Assembly: GCA_949298505.1 (NCBI GenBank)
Contig: CASFWW010000038.1
Span: 1 to 64,000 of the forward strand
From: Ornithoclostridium sp949298505
GTDB taxonomy: Bacteria > Bacillota > Clostridia > Christensenellales > UBA3700
Direction: 5' to 3'
Length of the DNA: 64,000 nt
The position numbers were made by a program, and so were the translations under genes. The notes beneath the pieces were generated by a model. That model saw nothing but the letters and a program-made list of their open reading frames with translations, searched no databases and was not told the DNA's origin. Positions 1 to 8,661 of the stretch are shown one piece after another. Position 1 is the first letter of the stretch; every line of letters begins with the position of its first letter.

Positions 1-791
1 TACGACACCGAACGGAACAATATCTATGTCGATAAAACGCCGAGGGAAGAATTAAAAGAAGGTGCTCTCGGAATCCAATTTTACGGCGAAAAGCCTACGG
101 AAAAAGATACCGTTCAGGTTTTCAACGATAACGGTAATATCTACATAAGAGCGGGCGCAAGCGTAACCATTCTCGACGATAAGAGCGAAAAGAAAATCAT
201 TTTTCGCGGCTTTGAAAACGGGCAGACGGATGAACAGAGTAAAAGGTTTGTCCCCGATTTCAAAAAGAGTACGGCAAAACATAACGGAAGGCTGTTTACG
301 GCGATACGCTTACGGACATTGAACTTTCTTCAGGCTGGAGCTGGCAGGACGGCTCTCAGTCCGTCGGCAACGCAGGACAGAAAGCTTTTGAAGCTGCGTT
401 TACTCCCGAAGATACGGTAAACTACGCCACGGTGACAAAGTCTTTGACGGTAACGGTTGAAAAGGCGACGCCTCAGTATGAAGCGCCTTCTGAAATTACG
501 ATAGAAAAAGGACAAAACTTGTCTGATATAACATTGCCCGAAGGGTGGACCTGGAAGGAGGACGGAGTGGTCGTGGGAAGCTCAGGCGAAGTCACTTACA
601 CCATCGTCTACACGCCGTCAGATACAGAAAATTACGAAGTGATAGAAATGCAGATCACTGTTAAGGTGGTTTCCGAAGACGCCCTTTCGGGCGGAGCGAT
701 CGCAGGCATAGCGACAGTTTCTGTAGCTGGGGCGGGCGGCATAGGCGCTCTCGTCTGGTTCCTGATAAAACGTAAAAAACGCGCTGTCTGA
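1..791 (+). CDS. C-terminal part of a surface-anchored repeat protein, frameshifted
   Basis: The 5' part lies outside the window. Frame 1 is open from base 1 to about 280; coding then continues in frame 3 to the TGA at 789-791. Frame 3 has stops near its start and at 282-284, so no single frame spans the piece. Two related repeats are visible near the end, each with a Gly-Trp-(Ser/Thr)-Trp motif (GWSWQDG, then GWTWKEDG) followed by a beta-rich stretch ending in TVTVEK or ITVKV, typical of bacterial Ig/MBG-like extracellular repeats. The tail is a hydrophobic segment (about 25 residues, AGIATVSVAGAGGIGALVWF) followed by KRKK, so the protein is probably anchored in the membrane with the repeats outside. 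Removing C280 and one G at 290-291 would rejoin the frames. It may be a decayed gene or carry assembly errors. Function unknown; adhesion or cell-wall display is a guess. Confidence 0.6.
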
Positions 792-821
792 GCCTTAGAA
801 TAACCAATTGATACGTTAAAA

Positions 822-866
822 CCGCGGATGTCTTTCAAACGTTTTCAAGATGTCCGCGGATTTTTT
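822..866 (+). terminator. Rho-independent terminator
   Basis: CCGCGGA (822-828) pairs with TCCGCGG further on, with an inner TCTT/AAGA stem, and is followed by a run of six T. It sits 30 bases after the repeat-protein stop and ends that transcript. Confidence 0.75.
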
Positions 867-897
867 ACATGAAGCTTGAGTGCGGCAGAAAAGAAAA

Positions 898-930
898 CAG
901 AGCAGAAAAATCTGCTCTGATTTGCTTTTT
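898..930. terminator. Second hairpin, possible bidirectional terminator
   Basis: A perfect 9-bp stem CAGAGCAGA / TCTGCTCTG with an AAAA loop (898-919) is followed by ATTTGCTTTTT. A-rich sequence on its left side would give a T-run on the minus strand too. From here to 1140 I see nothing coding. Confidence 0.5.
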
Positions 931-1140
931 GCTTATTGAAGGATAAAGTCAATCATTTTTTTGCTTTTTGGCGCTTTGCATCGGTTTCGGCTGAATTTTT
1001 AAAGCTTATATCGGAAAACAGTGTTCAGGCAGGGTTTTAGCCCGAGAAATCTTGCATCTGTCCGATATAATTCCCTTATGAGGAACACTATAAAATAAAG
1101 GCGGCGTTGTCCGTTTTGATACTAATTGCACGTTAATAAT

Positions 1141-1170
1141 TTGACAATTGTATTTGATATTTTATATTAT
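1141..1170 (+). promoter_or_regulatory. Sigma-A promoter of the acyltransferase-like gene
   Basis: TTGACA (1141-1146), 18-bp spacer, TATTAT (1165-1170). Predicted start of transcription near 1177 leaves a leader of about 45 nt with AAGGAG at 1209-1214. Confidence 0.75.
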
Positions 1171-1221
1171 AAGGCTGGTAGAACAGGGACGGCATTATAA
1201 TTTATAATAAGGAGAAAGATT

Positions 1222-2520
1222 GTGAAACGGAAAACCATTAAAGCGGAAATGTGGGACAAAGTCCAGTACATTTTCAAAAACTATTATGACGGAATGATGC
1301 ATTGCGCGTTTGAGTACGAAGGCATTGTGGACGAAGACGTAATGCGCAAAGCGCTCAAACAGGTGGTCGATCAGATCTATGTGCTTCACAGCAGTTTTGT
1401 CGCAAATCCGATCAATCCTTACTGGGTGGTGAATTACGACTATACCGACGCGGACGTGCTTACGGTCGTCGAGGATGACGACTTTATCGCGCAGATTCAG
1501 AAGATACTGACAAGAAGAATAGACTGCAAGGGAAAGCTTCAGTTTGAGTTCACCCTTCTGAAAGGCAACGGCAGAAGCATGCTTTGCTTCCTGATAAACC
1601 ATATGTGTTTCGACGGCAGGGATTTTATCAGCTTCGGCAAGACGGTCTGCGAAACGTACAACGGACTCAAGGCTGATCCGAACTATCAGGCGAAGGTCAA
1701 AAACGGCACGAGAAGCGCAAAGCAGGTTTACCGCGATCTGCCGCCCGAACTCGCGAAGAAGGCGAAGATGCTTTACAAGAACGTTTCCAGGACGAATATA
1801 AAACTCGAATTTCCGTTCGAGCCTGACAAGGATACGGACAAGTCTCACATCATGAGGGTGGAGCTTGAGGCAGAAGCCCTCGCGAAAGCCAAGGCAAGGG
1901 GCAAAAAAGACGGGTTCACCGTCAACGATATATATCTCGCCGCGTTTTTCAGGGCAATAGTCAGGTTCTTCAAGGGCGTTGACGGAAAGACCCCGACGGA
2001 AATCACTTCAATGCTCGATCTTCGCAGATACATCAAAGGCAACGACACGGACGGCTACACCAACCTTACTTCTTATATGCCTTGCAAACTGACCGAGGGC
2101 GCGGGAGACAGCTTCGCGGAGACCTTGAAAAGGGTAAAAGAGGCGCTCAAACCGCACAAGGAAAATCCGTTGCTCGGGCTTTCGGGTTTGCCGCTTATGG
2201 CGCTTGCGTATCAGATATTCCCGTTTGCAATCTCGCAGATAGCGGTCAGGATAGGATATACCAATCCGCTTGTCGGCATGTCCAACATCGGAATCATAAA
2301 GAGCGAATACATTGACCTTGTCGACGCTCCCGCAATCAATGCGTTCATGACAGGCACTGTCAAGTTCAAGCCGTATATGCAGGTAGCCTGCACGACGTTC
2401 AAAGGCGCCGCTACGTTCACGATTTCCGAAAGATGCTCGGACAAGGACCTTGAGACTATGAAGGCGTTCCTTGAGTATATGACGGGAGTGATCCGCGATT
2501 ACGGAGAAGAAAAGATCTGA
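1222..2520 (+). CDS. CoA-dependent acyltransferase-like protein (condensation/HxxxD fold)
   Basis: 432 residues starting at GTG, chosen because AAGGAG (1209-1214) lies 7 nt upstream. The protein has the acyltransferase motif HxxxD as HMCFDG near residue 126 and a later DLRRY motif near residue 270, the pattern of the chloramphenicol acetyltransferase / NRPS condensation / alcohol acetyltransferase superfamily, in which the histidine acts as general base on an acyl-thioester. No signal peptide, so probably cytosolic. Length matches stand-alone condensation-fold enzymes. It is monocistronic: own promoter upstream and a strong terminator just after the stop, with no NRPS, PKS or lipid genes beside it to indicate a substrate. 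Substrate and product are unknown. Confidence 0.7.
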   Translation: MKRKTIKAEMWDKVQYIFKNYYDGMMHCAFEYEGIVDEDVMRKALKQVVDQIYVLHSSFVANPINPYWVVNYDYTDADVLTVVEDDDFIAQIQKILTRRIDCKGKLQFEFTLLKGNGRSMLCFLINHMCFDGRDFISFGKTVCETYNGLKADPNYQAKVKNGTRSAKQVYRDLPPELAKKAKMLYKNVSRTNIKLEFPFEPDKDTDKSHIMRVELEAEALAKAKARGKKDGFTVNDIYLAAFFRAIVRFFKGVDGKTPTEITSMLDLRRYIKGNDTDGYTNLTSYMPCKLTEGAGDSFAETLKRVKEALKPHKENPLLGLSGLPLMALAYQIFPFAISQIAVRIGYTNPLVGMSNIGIIKSEYIDLVDAPAINAFMTGTVKFKPYMQVACTTFKGAATFTISERCSDKDLETMKAFLEYMTGVIRDYGEEKI

Positions 2521-2550
2521 TTGAGAAACAGGATAGAATGATAAACAAAA

Positions 2551-2577
2551 AAGACGGCGGCGCCGTCTTTTTTTGTA
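2551..2577 (+). terminator. Rho-independent terminator
   Basis: AAGACGGC / GCCGTCTT, 8-bp stem with a GGC loop (2551-2569), followed by a T-run; ends the acyltransferase transcript. Confidence 0.9.
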
Positions 2578-2728
2578 TGAATAAGGTTTTCGTATTTTCA
2601 GCCGTAACATATAAATGCGGAACTTCCGGCAGCAGTAGAAAGCGGTTTGCGACGAAAGACCCGGCGGACGGCGCCCGGGGCGGCATAAGCCACTTGGATA
2701 CAGGCAGGAAGAAGGCGGAAAAAATGTG

Positions 2729-2758
2729 TTGCGCCGAGCCTGCTTTATAATATATAAT
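2729..2758 (+). promoter_or_regulatory. Promoter of the tyrosine phosphatase gene, predicting a leaderless mRNA
   Basis: TTGCGC (2729-2734), 18-bp spacer, TATAAT (2753-2758). The expected transcription start falls at the ATG (2765), and no Shine-Dalgarno sequence is present before it. Confidence 0.5.
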
Positions 2759-2764
2759 CAATAT

Positions 2765-3235
2765 ATGAAGATACTTTTCGTCTGTTCGTCTAATATTTGC
2801 CGCAGTCCTTACTGTGAATACGTTTTCGGACGTATGGTAAAGCAGGACCCCGCGCTTTCTTCAAAAGTGGAAAGCGTCAGAAGCGCCGCGGTTTTCAACA
2901 AGTCTTTCAGGATCCATCCCAAGGCCAGGCTCGCGCTTTTGCGGGAAGGATTTTCAGAAGAGGAGATCGCCGCGCATAAGCCTGCGTTCAAATGGGGGGA
3001 CGGACGTCTGTTCAGGGAAGCGGACGTGATAATAGGAATGACGAAGATGAACAAGGTCGCGTTGCCGCTCAGGTATCACAAGAAATTCGTCACGCTCAGC
3101 GAATACGTGGACGGATACTACACGACGATTCCCGACCCCTTTCTGATGAAAAATATAGACGACTATTACGCCGTAATGGATCTGATAAAAGGCTTTCTGG
3201 TAAAGCTTGCCGAAAAGATAAAAAATGCAAAGTAA
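2765..3235 (+). CDS. Low-molecular-weight protein-tyrosine phosphatase
   Basis: 156 residues. The active-site loop C-x5-R is at the N-terminus (CSSNICRS, Cys7 and Arg13) and the general-acid aspartate is in the late PDPF motif near residue 124, so the catalytic set for removing phosphate from phosphotyrosine is complete. Cytosolic. Related arsenate reductases share the fold, but the DP motif and P-loop here fit the phosphatase branch. A longer reading from 2726 would add a poorly conserved hydrophobic stretch; ATG 2765 puts the P-loop at the normal distance from the N-terminus. No tyrosine-kinase or capsule genes are adjacent. The start lacks a ribosome-binding site and lies about 7 nt past a TATAAT, suggesting leaderless translation. 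Confidence 0.85.
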   Translation: MKILFVCSSNICRSPYCEYVFGRMVKQDPALSSKVESVRSAAVFNKSFRIHPKARLALLREGFSEEEIAAHKPAFKWGDGRLFREADVIIGMTKMNKVALPLRYHKKFVTLSEYVDGYYTTIPDPFLMKNIDDYYAVMDLIKGFLVKLAEKIKNAK

Positions 3236-3242
3236 AACACGT

Positions 3243-3311
3243 GCCCGCTCATTGAAGTGAACCCCAAAAGTTGGACACTTCTGGAGGTGCATATCACATG
3301 CGGGCGTTTTC
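3243..3311 (+). mobile_element. IS3-family-like terminal remnant within a terminator-like hairpin
   Basis: At 3253-3277 the sequence begins TGAAGTGAACCCC and continues AAAAGTTGGACA, which resembles from memory the terminal inverted repeats of IS3-family (IS150-type) elements. No transposase and no matching opposite end are nearby, so this would be a solo end. It lies between GCCCGC (3243-3248) and GCGGGC (3300-3305)+GTTTTC, the arms of what may have been the phosphatase terminator. The rest of the gap to 3577 has AT-rich sequence and short hairpins (e.g. GCTTGA/TCAAGC at 3518-3535) but no gene I can support. Confidence 0.4.
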
Positions 3312-3577
3312 ATTTCAGATCCTCTTTTCTGAGGGCACACGTGTTGCGGCAAGCCCGCACATTGCTTCCGGTTGCGGGAAAATATACGCCGGCGTATTCG
3401 TTTCCTGAATTTTACAATTTTGCTTAGGATGTTTTTAAGTGCGTAAAAATACTTTTCCCGCTTGTAACAAGCAGTATATTACAGTAATAAAAAGTTATCA
3501 TTTTCAGAGGTGAAACAGCTTGAATTTTGTCAAGCGATTTGCGTAAAATTATTTTGATTTAATTATTGATTTTGTCG

Positions 3578-3606
3578 TTGACAGGGCATGTCGCTTATGC
3601 TATTCT
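3578..3606 (+). promoter_or_regulatory. Promoter of nrdD-nrdG
   Basis: TTGACA (3578-3583), 17-bp spacer, TATTCT (3601-3606). It lies about 45 bp upstream of an NrdR box. Confidence 0.65.
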
Positions 3607-3649
3607 TTATAAGGCAAATACAAAATAAAGGCAATTGTGCCACGATATA

Positions 3650-3665
3650 CCACAACATATTGTGG
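3650..3665 (+). promoter_or_regulatory. NrdR box
   Basis: CCACAACATATTGTGG is a near-palindrome matching the 16-bp NrdR box family. A degenerate half-like copy (CCACGATATA) starts at 3640. NrdR is the ATP/dATP-sensing repressor of ribonucleotide reductase genes; its gene is not in this window. The box is downstream of the predicted transcription start, where it could act as a roadblock. Confidence 0.65.
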
Positions 3666-3706
3666 TAACGCATGGACAAGCACAATCGGCGCGTACGGGA
3701 GGAAAT

Positions 3707-6043
3707 ATGTTTGAAACGATAATCAAAAGAGACGGAAGAAGGGTGCCTTACGATATAAGCAAGATCCAGACGGCAATATCCAAGGCGATGGCTTCGGCAG
3801 GGAGAAAGGACGATCAGGAATGTGCAAGACTTGCGCGCCTTGTCGAGGAAAGACTTGTCGAAAAGTACGGCGACTCAGGCAAGAGTCCGACCATTGAGAA
3901 TATTCAGGACATGGTGGAAAAAGTCCTGATGGAAAACGGTTACGCATATATTGCGAAAAAGTACATCCTTTACCGTGCGGAACGTACTAAATCCCGTGAG
4001 ATGAACACCGCGCTTATGCGCATTTACAACGAGCTTACCTTTACCGACGCCGGCGACAGCGATATGAAGCGCGACAACGCCAACATAGACGGCGATACCG
4101 CGATGGGCACGATGCTCAAATACGGCAGCGAGGGCGCGAAGGATTATTACGAAAAATATATCCTTCCTCCCGAGCAGAGCAAGGCGCACAGAGAAGGGGA
4201 TATCCATATTCACGACTTTGATTTCTACACGCTGACGACGACGTGCTGCCAGATAGACCTGCTCAAACTCTTCAAGGGCGGTTACTCGACAGGTCACGGC
4301 TTCCTCAGAGAGCCGAACGACATCCAGAGTTACGCCGCGCTCGCGTGCATTGCGATCCAGTCAAACCAGAACGACCAGCACGGCGGACAGAGCATTCCCA
4401 ATTTCGATTACGGTCTGGCTCCCGGCGTTGTCAAGACCTATAAGAGACTTTATTGTTCCAACCTTACAAAGGCGCTTGAACTGATAGCCGACAGCAAACT
4501 CACGCTTGACGACGTAAAAAAGACCGTTGCAAAGATTGAGAGCGAAAAGGGCGTATACCCGTGCCTTGCCGGAAACGAAGAATATGACAAAGCGGAAAAG
4601 GAAGCGTTCAAGGATTTTTGCGATGAGGATTTCGAAAAGGCGAAGGAGTTCGCGACAGGGAAGGCTCACAGCGAGACGAACAGAGCGACCTTCCAGGCAA
4701 TGGAAGCGCTCATCCACAACCTCAACACGATGCACTCGCGCGCCGGAGCGCAGACTCCGTTCAGTTCGATCAACTACGGCACCGATACCACGCCCGAAGG
4801 CAGAATGGTCATCAAAAACATTCTGCTTGCCGAAGAGGCAGGTCTCGGCTTCGGTGAAACGCCTATATTCCCGATCCATATCTTCAAGGTGAAAGAAGGG
4901 GTCAACTACAACAAGAACGACCCCAACTACGACATGTTCAAGCTTGCGTGCAAGGTCAGCGCGAAGAGGCTTTTCCCCAACTTCTCGTTCATCGACGCGC
5001 CGTTCAACCTGCAATATTACAAGCCCGGTCATCCGGAGACGGAGATTGCTTATATGGGTTGCCGCACCAGGGTCATGGGCAACGTCTACGATCCTTCGAG
5101 AGAGATCACGTACGGCAGAGGAAACCTCAGCTTCACTTCGATCAACCTGCCCAGGATCGCCATCAAGAGCCAGGGCAACGTGGACTGGTTCTTTGAGGAA
5201 CTCGAACGCAAGATGGATCTTGTCGTTCAGCAGCTTCTCGACAGGTTCAAGATCCAGTCAAAAAAGAGAGTCAGGAATTTCCCCTTCCTTATGGGGCAGG
5301 GGGTCTGGATAGATTCAGACAAGCTCGGTCCCAACGACGAGGTGGGAGAAGTGCTCAAGCACGGTACGCTCAGCGTGGGATTTATCGGGCTTGCGGAAAC
5401 GCTGACCGCGCTCACCGGCAAGCACCACGGCGAGAGCAAAGAATCTCTCAATCTGGGCATGGACATCGTGCGTTTCATGAGAGAATATCTTGACAGAATG
5501 TCTCAGAAAACAGGGCTGAATTTCGGTCTTATCGCGACTCCGGCAGAAGGACTTTCGGGCAGATTCGTCAGGATAGACAAGAAAAAGTACGGCATTATCC
5601 CCGGCGTTACGGACAAGGAGTATTACACCAATTCCTTCCACGTGCCCGTCAGTTACAACATCCGCGCGTTCGACAAGATCAGGATAGAAGCACCCTTCCA
5701 CGCGCTGACCAACGCCGGACACATCAGCTACGTCGAACTGGACGGCGACACCGCGAACAACGTCGAAGCGTTCGAGAAGATTGTCAGATGTATGAAAGAG
5801 GCGGGCGTGGGTTACGGCTCGATCAACCACCCGGTCGACAGAGATCCCGTCTGCGGTTACAACGGCATAATAGGCGAGTGCTGCCCCAAGTGTGGCAGGA
5901 AAGAGGGCGAGAGCGGGGTCGCATTCGAGAGGATACGCCGCATCACAGGGTATCTCGTCGGAACGCTGGACCGTTTCAACAACGCTAAGCGCGCCGAAGA
6001 AAGAGACCGCGTAAAGCACGGGATAAGCAAAGAGGACAAATGA
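3707..6043 (+). CDS. nrdD: Anaerobic (class III) ribonucleoside-triphosphate reductase
   Basis: 778 residues from ATG 3707, chosen for GGGAGGA just upstream. It reduces ribonucleotide triphosphates to deoxynucleotides using a glycyl radical in anoxic conditions. An N-terminal ATP-cone (about residues 1-95, starting MFETIIKRDGRRV) is the allosteric site. The body carries catalytic cysteines in TTCCQIDL (about 180) and GCRTRVMG (about 451). Near the C-terminus are a four-cysteine zinc site (VCGYN...CCPKCG, about 715-730) and the radical loop RRITGYLVG (about 745). Length is normal. The stop overlaps nrdG by ATGA, so enzyme and activase are co-translated. Regulated by NrdR, judging from the upstream box. 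A second, different nrdD lies at 38972-41350. Confidence 0.97.
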   Translation: MFETIIKRDGRRVPYDISKIQTAISKAMASAGRKDDQECARLARLVEERLVEKYGDSGKSPTIENIQDMVEKVLMENGYAYIAKKYILYRAERTKSREMNTALMRIYNELTFTDAGDSDMKRDNANIDGDTAMGTMLKYGSEGAKDYYEKYILPPEQSKAHREGDIHIHDFDFYTLTTTCCQIDLLKLFKGGYSTGHGFLREPNDIQSYAALACIAIQSNQNDQHGGQSIPNFDYGLAPGVVKTYKRLYCSNLTKALELIADSKLTLDDVKKTVAKIESEKGVYPCLAGNEEYDKAEKEAFKDFCDEDFEKAKEFATGKAHSETNRATFQAMEALIHNLNTMHSRAGAQTPFSSINYGTDTTPEGRMVIKNILLAEEAGLGFGETPIFPIHIFKVKEGVNYNKNDPNYDMFKLACKVSAKRLFPNFSFIDAPFNLQYYKPGHPETEIAYMGCRTRVMGNVYDPSREITYGRGNLSFTSINLPRIAIKSQGNVDWFFEELERKMDLVVQQLLDRFKIQSKKRVRNFPFLMGQGVWIDSDKLGPNDEVGEVLKHGTLSVGFIGLAETLTALTGKHHGESKESLNLGMDIVRFMREYLDRMSQKTGLNFGLIATPAEGLSGRFVRIDKKKYGIIPGVTDKEYYTNSFHVPVSYNIRAFDKIRIEAPFHALTNAGHISYVELDGDTANNVEAFEKIVRCMKEAGVGYGSINHPVDRDPVCGYNGIIGECCPKCGRKEGESGVAFERIRRITGYLVGTLDRFNNAKRAEERDRVKHGISKEDK

Positions 6044-6555
6044 CGAAGTTAAGAATTGCGGGTACGGTGAACGATTCGATCACTGACGGACCCGGGCTGA
6101 GATATGCGGTATTCGTGCAGGGATGTCCGCATCGTTGCCCGGGTTGCCACAACCCTCAGACTCACGATTTTTCGGGCGGTAAAGAGGTGGATACAAGCGA
6201 ACTTCTGCAGGAGGGATTGCAGAATCCGCTTCTTTGCGGCGTGACGTTCAGCGGAGGCGAGCCTATGTGTCAGGCGCGTGCACTTGCGCAACTTGCGAAG
6301 GATTTCAGAGAAAACGGGGTGGACGACATCGCATGTTATACCGGCTATCTTGCAGAAGATCTGCTTGCCGGAAAGGTGGACGGAGCGATTGATCTCCTGA
6401 GAGAACTCGACGTGCTGGTAGACGGTCCTTTTGTGAAAGAAAAGCGGTGTTACGACGCAAAATTCAAAGGCTCGTCCAACCAGAGAGTGATCGACGTCCG
6501 GGCGACTTTGAAAGAAGGAAAAGTCGTGCTCTGTACGGACGAGAGATGGAATTGA
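6040..6555 (+). CDS. nrdG: Anaerobic ribonucleotide reductase activating protein (radical SAM)
   Basis: 171 residues. It uses S-adenosylmethionine and a [4Fe-4S] cluster to generate the glycyl radical on NrdD. The cluster motif CxxxCxxC is present as GCPHRCPGCHN near residue 29, followed by the GGE motif (TFSGGEPM, about residue 70) that binds SAM. Compact length is typical of NrdG. The ATG overlaps the nrdD stop by four bases, and a terminator follows, so the operon is nrdD-nrdG only. Confidence 0.95.
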   Translation: MTKLRIAGTVNDSITDGPGLRYAVFVQGCPHRCPGCHNPQTHDFSGGKEVDTSELLQEGLQNPLLCGVTFSGGEPMCQARALAQLAKDFRENGVDDIACYTGYLAEDLLAGKVDGAIDLLRELDVLVDGPFVKEKRCYDAKFKGSSNQRVIDVRATLKEGKVVLCTDERWN

Positions 6556-6575
6556 ACGACTGATCAAATAAACGT

Positions 6576-6614
6576 AAAACGACACGGGCAGGAAAAATCC
6601 GCGTCGTTTTTTTT
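6576..6614 (+). terminator. Terminator of nrdD-nrdG
   Basis: AAAACGACACG pairs with CGCGTCGTTTT (one mismatch) and is followed by T8. The 320 bases from here to the next promoter hold no gene I can support; two mutually exclusive short hairpins occur at 6651-6678. Confidence 0.75.
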
Positions 6615-6937
6615 GCGCGAGTCCCGCTTTCTTCTGAGCGCGGCGAGACCTGAAACGGGCATACAGTTTCAAGCCCGTGAGCGGAACCAAGGGGAAAGGA
6701 AGCCGGCTTGCGGCGTAAAAGAGAAAATCGCCGTGCAGAAAAAAGAACGGTTCATGTTTCGGGAAGATGCCGCACGTAAACCGTTTTGTGCATAAATTGT
6801 GATATTTTGTGCGGAACGCCCGGGTACGCGAATAATTTTTTTCAGTCAAAATCCGTGTGAGACTGCGTGTTTTTACAAAAAACCGTTGTTTCGCGTGCGC
6901 CCGTCCTTATTCTGCGCGTACGGAAAAATATTGGGTA

Positions 6938-6966
6938 TTGCCAAAAATCAACTCTTATGCTATAAT
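6938..6966 (+). promoter_or_regulatory. Promoter of the Ppx/GppA gene
   Basis: TTGCCA (6938-6943), 17-bp spacer, TATAAT (6961-6966); start codon 40 nt downstream of the -10 box. Confidence 0.75.
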
Positions 6967-7005
6967 TTAGACGTCAAAAACGAAACATATCAGAGGATAA
7001 AATCA

Positions 7006-8523
7006 ATGGAAAAAATAGCGATTATCGATCTCGGCTCAAATTCGCTGAGACTGGTACTGGTCGACATACTCGAAGGCGGTTATTTTTCGGTTGTCGACGA
7101 ATTGAAGGAAACCGTAAGGCTCGCACAGGATATGGAGCTTGACGGTTTTTTACAGCCCGCCAGGGTTGCTCAGACCATTAAAACGCTCAAGATGTTCAGG
7201 AGACTTTGCGACGCAAACAAGGTGGAAAAGATTTATGCGTATGCCACCGCCGCCGTCCGCAGAGCGAAAAACCAGAGAGGTTTTCTGGACGAAGTGCTCG
7301 CTACGACGGGTATAAAACTCAAGGTCCTTGACAACGACGAAGAAGCTCAGCTTGTCTATCAGGGCGTAATAAATTCAATGGACATTCCGCGCGGAATAAT
7401 CATGGACATCGGCGGAGGCAGCACTCAGTTCGTATATTACAACAGAAAGAATCTTCTTCAGCATATAACTCTTCCTTTCGGCGCCGTCGTGCTGACAGAG
7501 ATGTTCTCCAAGCCTGGTATAGCTCCTCAGGACAGGAACAGAATGATAGAGGAGTATGTGACGGAACAGCTGAGGAATGTGCCCTGGATGTCGGAAATAC
7601 TGCCTGACACCAAACTCATAGGAGTGGGAGGATCTTTCCGCAACCTCGGCAAGATCAGCCGTATGCTCAAAAAATATCCGCTTTCTATGGCTCACAACTA
7701 TGTCGTCACGAATCAGGAGTTCAACGGCATTTACGGCAACATAAAGAGTCTTGACCTTGACAAGACGATGAAGATAAAAGGTCTTTCCAGCGTCAGAGCA
7801 GATATTTTCCCGTCAGCGCTCGCCGCGATCAAGAGCGTGATAAATTACCTCAATCTTGAAGAACTGGTGATTTCTGGCAGCGGACTGAGAGAGGGCGCGA
7901 TGTTCAAATATGCGGTGCCGTCCACCAACGAAAAACCGATCTCGGACGTGCTCGGGCACAGCATATATTCGCTTCTCAACTTCTTCGGGGAAAACATTCC
8001 GCATGCGGAACACGTTTACAATCTGTCCATACAGCTTTTCAAACAGCTAAAAGTGCTGCACAAATTGCCGAGGGCATACGTAAAAGTGCTTCGCACAGCC
8101 GCAATGTTGCACGATTCCGGCAACCGCATAAAATATTACGATCACCACAAACATTCCTGTTATATTATACTCAACAGCAATCTTTACGGCATATCGCATA
8201 AAGATCTCGTTATGGCGGCGTTCATGGCATGCATGCACAGAAAGGGCGACGTCAATATGGCTGAATTCATGCGTTACCGCGAAATGCTGACCGAGGAAGA
8301 CGTTGACGCAGTGTTCAAACTTGGGGTCATCGTCAGGATAGCGGAAAGTCTTGACAGAAGCATGAGCGGAGTGATAAAGACGATCACCTGCGACGTACTG
8401 GGAGACAGCGTTATAATGAAGACGGACAGTGAGGGTGCAGAGTGTTCGCTTGAAATAAAGGACGCGATGACCAGCATACAGGACTTCAAGAGAGCGTATA
8501 AAAAGCAGTTGCAGATACTTTGA
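7006..8523 (+). CDS. Ppx/GppA family exopolyphosphatase / pppGpp phosphatase with HD domain
   Basis: 505 residues from ATG 7006, preceded by AGAGGA. The N-terminal half is an actin-like phosphatase fold: IIDLGSNSLRLVLVD (first phosphate loop), YATAAVRRAKN, and IMDIGGGSTQF (second phosphate loop). The C-terminal half has an HD-type signature (LHDSGN with KYYDHHKHS, about residues 368-385), as in the longer Ppx enzymes. The family removes terminal phosphate from polyphosphate or from pppGpp; which one applies here cannot be told from sequence. Monocistronic with its own promoter and tandem terminators. Confidence 0.9.
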   Translation: MEKIAIIDLGSNSLRLVLVDILEGGYFSVVDELKETVRLAQDMELDGFLQPARVAQTIKTLKMFRRLCDANKVEKIYAYATAAVRRAKNQRGFLDEVLATTGIKLKVLDNDEEAQLVYQGVINSMDIPRGIIMDIGGGSTQFVYYNRKNLLQHITLPFGAVVLTEMFSKPGIAPQDRNRMIEEYVTEQLRNVPWMSEILPDTKLIGVGGSFRNLGKISRMLKKYPLSMAHNYVVTNQEFNGIYGNIKSLDLDKTMKIKGLSSVRADIFPSALAAIKSVINYLNLEELVISGSGLREGAMFKYAVPSTNEKPISDVLGHSIYSLLNFFGENIPHAEHVYNLSIQLFKQLKVLHKLPRAYVKVLRTAAMLHDSGNRIKYYDHHKHSCYIILNSNLYGISHKDLVMAAFMACMHRKGDVNMAEFMRYREMLTEEDVDAVFKLGVIVRIAESLDRSMSGVIKTITCDVLGDSVIMKTDSEGAECSLEIKDAMTSIQDFKRAYKKQLQIL

Positions 8524-8527
8524 AAAC

Positions 8528-8554
8528 AAAGCGAAGGCGCGCGCCTTCGCTTTT
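8528..8554 (+). terminator. Terminator of the Ppx/GppA gene
   Basis: A perfect inverted repeat GCGAAGGCGC/GCGCCTTCGC (8531-8550) followed by TTTTA. Confidence 0.85.
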
Positions 8555-8577
8555 ATCATATACGTTCATAAAAATAC

Positions 8578-8597
8578 AGACGAAAAACGTCTTTTTT
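8578..8597 (+). terminator. Second tandem terminator-like hairpin
   Basis: AGACG / CGTCT with an A5 loop followed by a T-run, 25 bp after the main terminator. Confidence 0.5.
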
Positions 8598-8661
8598 GCA
8601 AAGAAAACGCAAAAAAGGCGCCCGTTTCGTTATAAGGATGCGCACGAGTTTGAAAATATGC

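Noticed and set aside
264..303. Programmed ribosomal frameshift
   Set aside because: No slippery heptamer with a following structure stands out, and two compensating single-base changes explain the break better.
2765..3235. Arsenate reductase
   Set aside because: Same fold, but the PDPF general-acid motif and lack of the extra thiol pair and ars genes favour tyrosine phosphatase.
3518..3564. Short leader peptide upstream of nrdD
   Set aside because: The candidate is 8 codons with a TTG start, upstream of the nrdD promoter; no attenuator follows.
6651..6678. Two mutually exclusive hairpins (TGAAAC/GTTTCA and ACGGGC/GCCCGT) as a riboswitch-like switch
   Set aside because: They are short, about 260 bp upstream of the mapped promoter of the next gene, and no conserved aptamer sequence is present.
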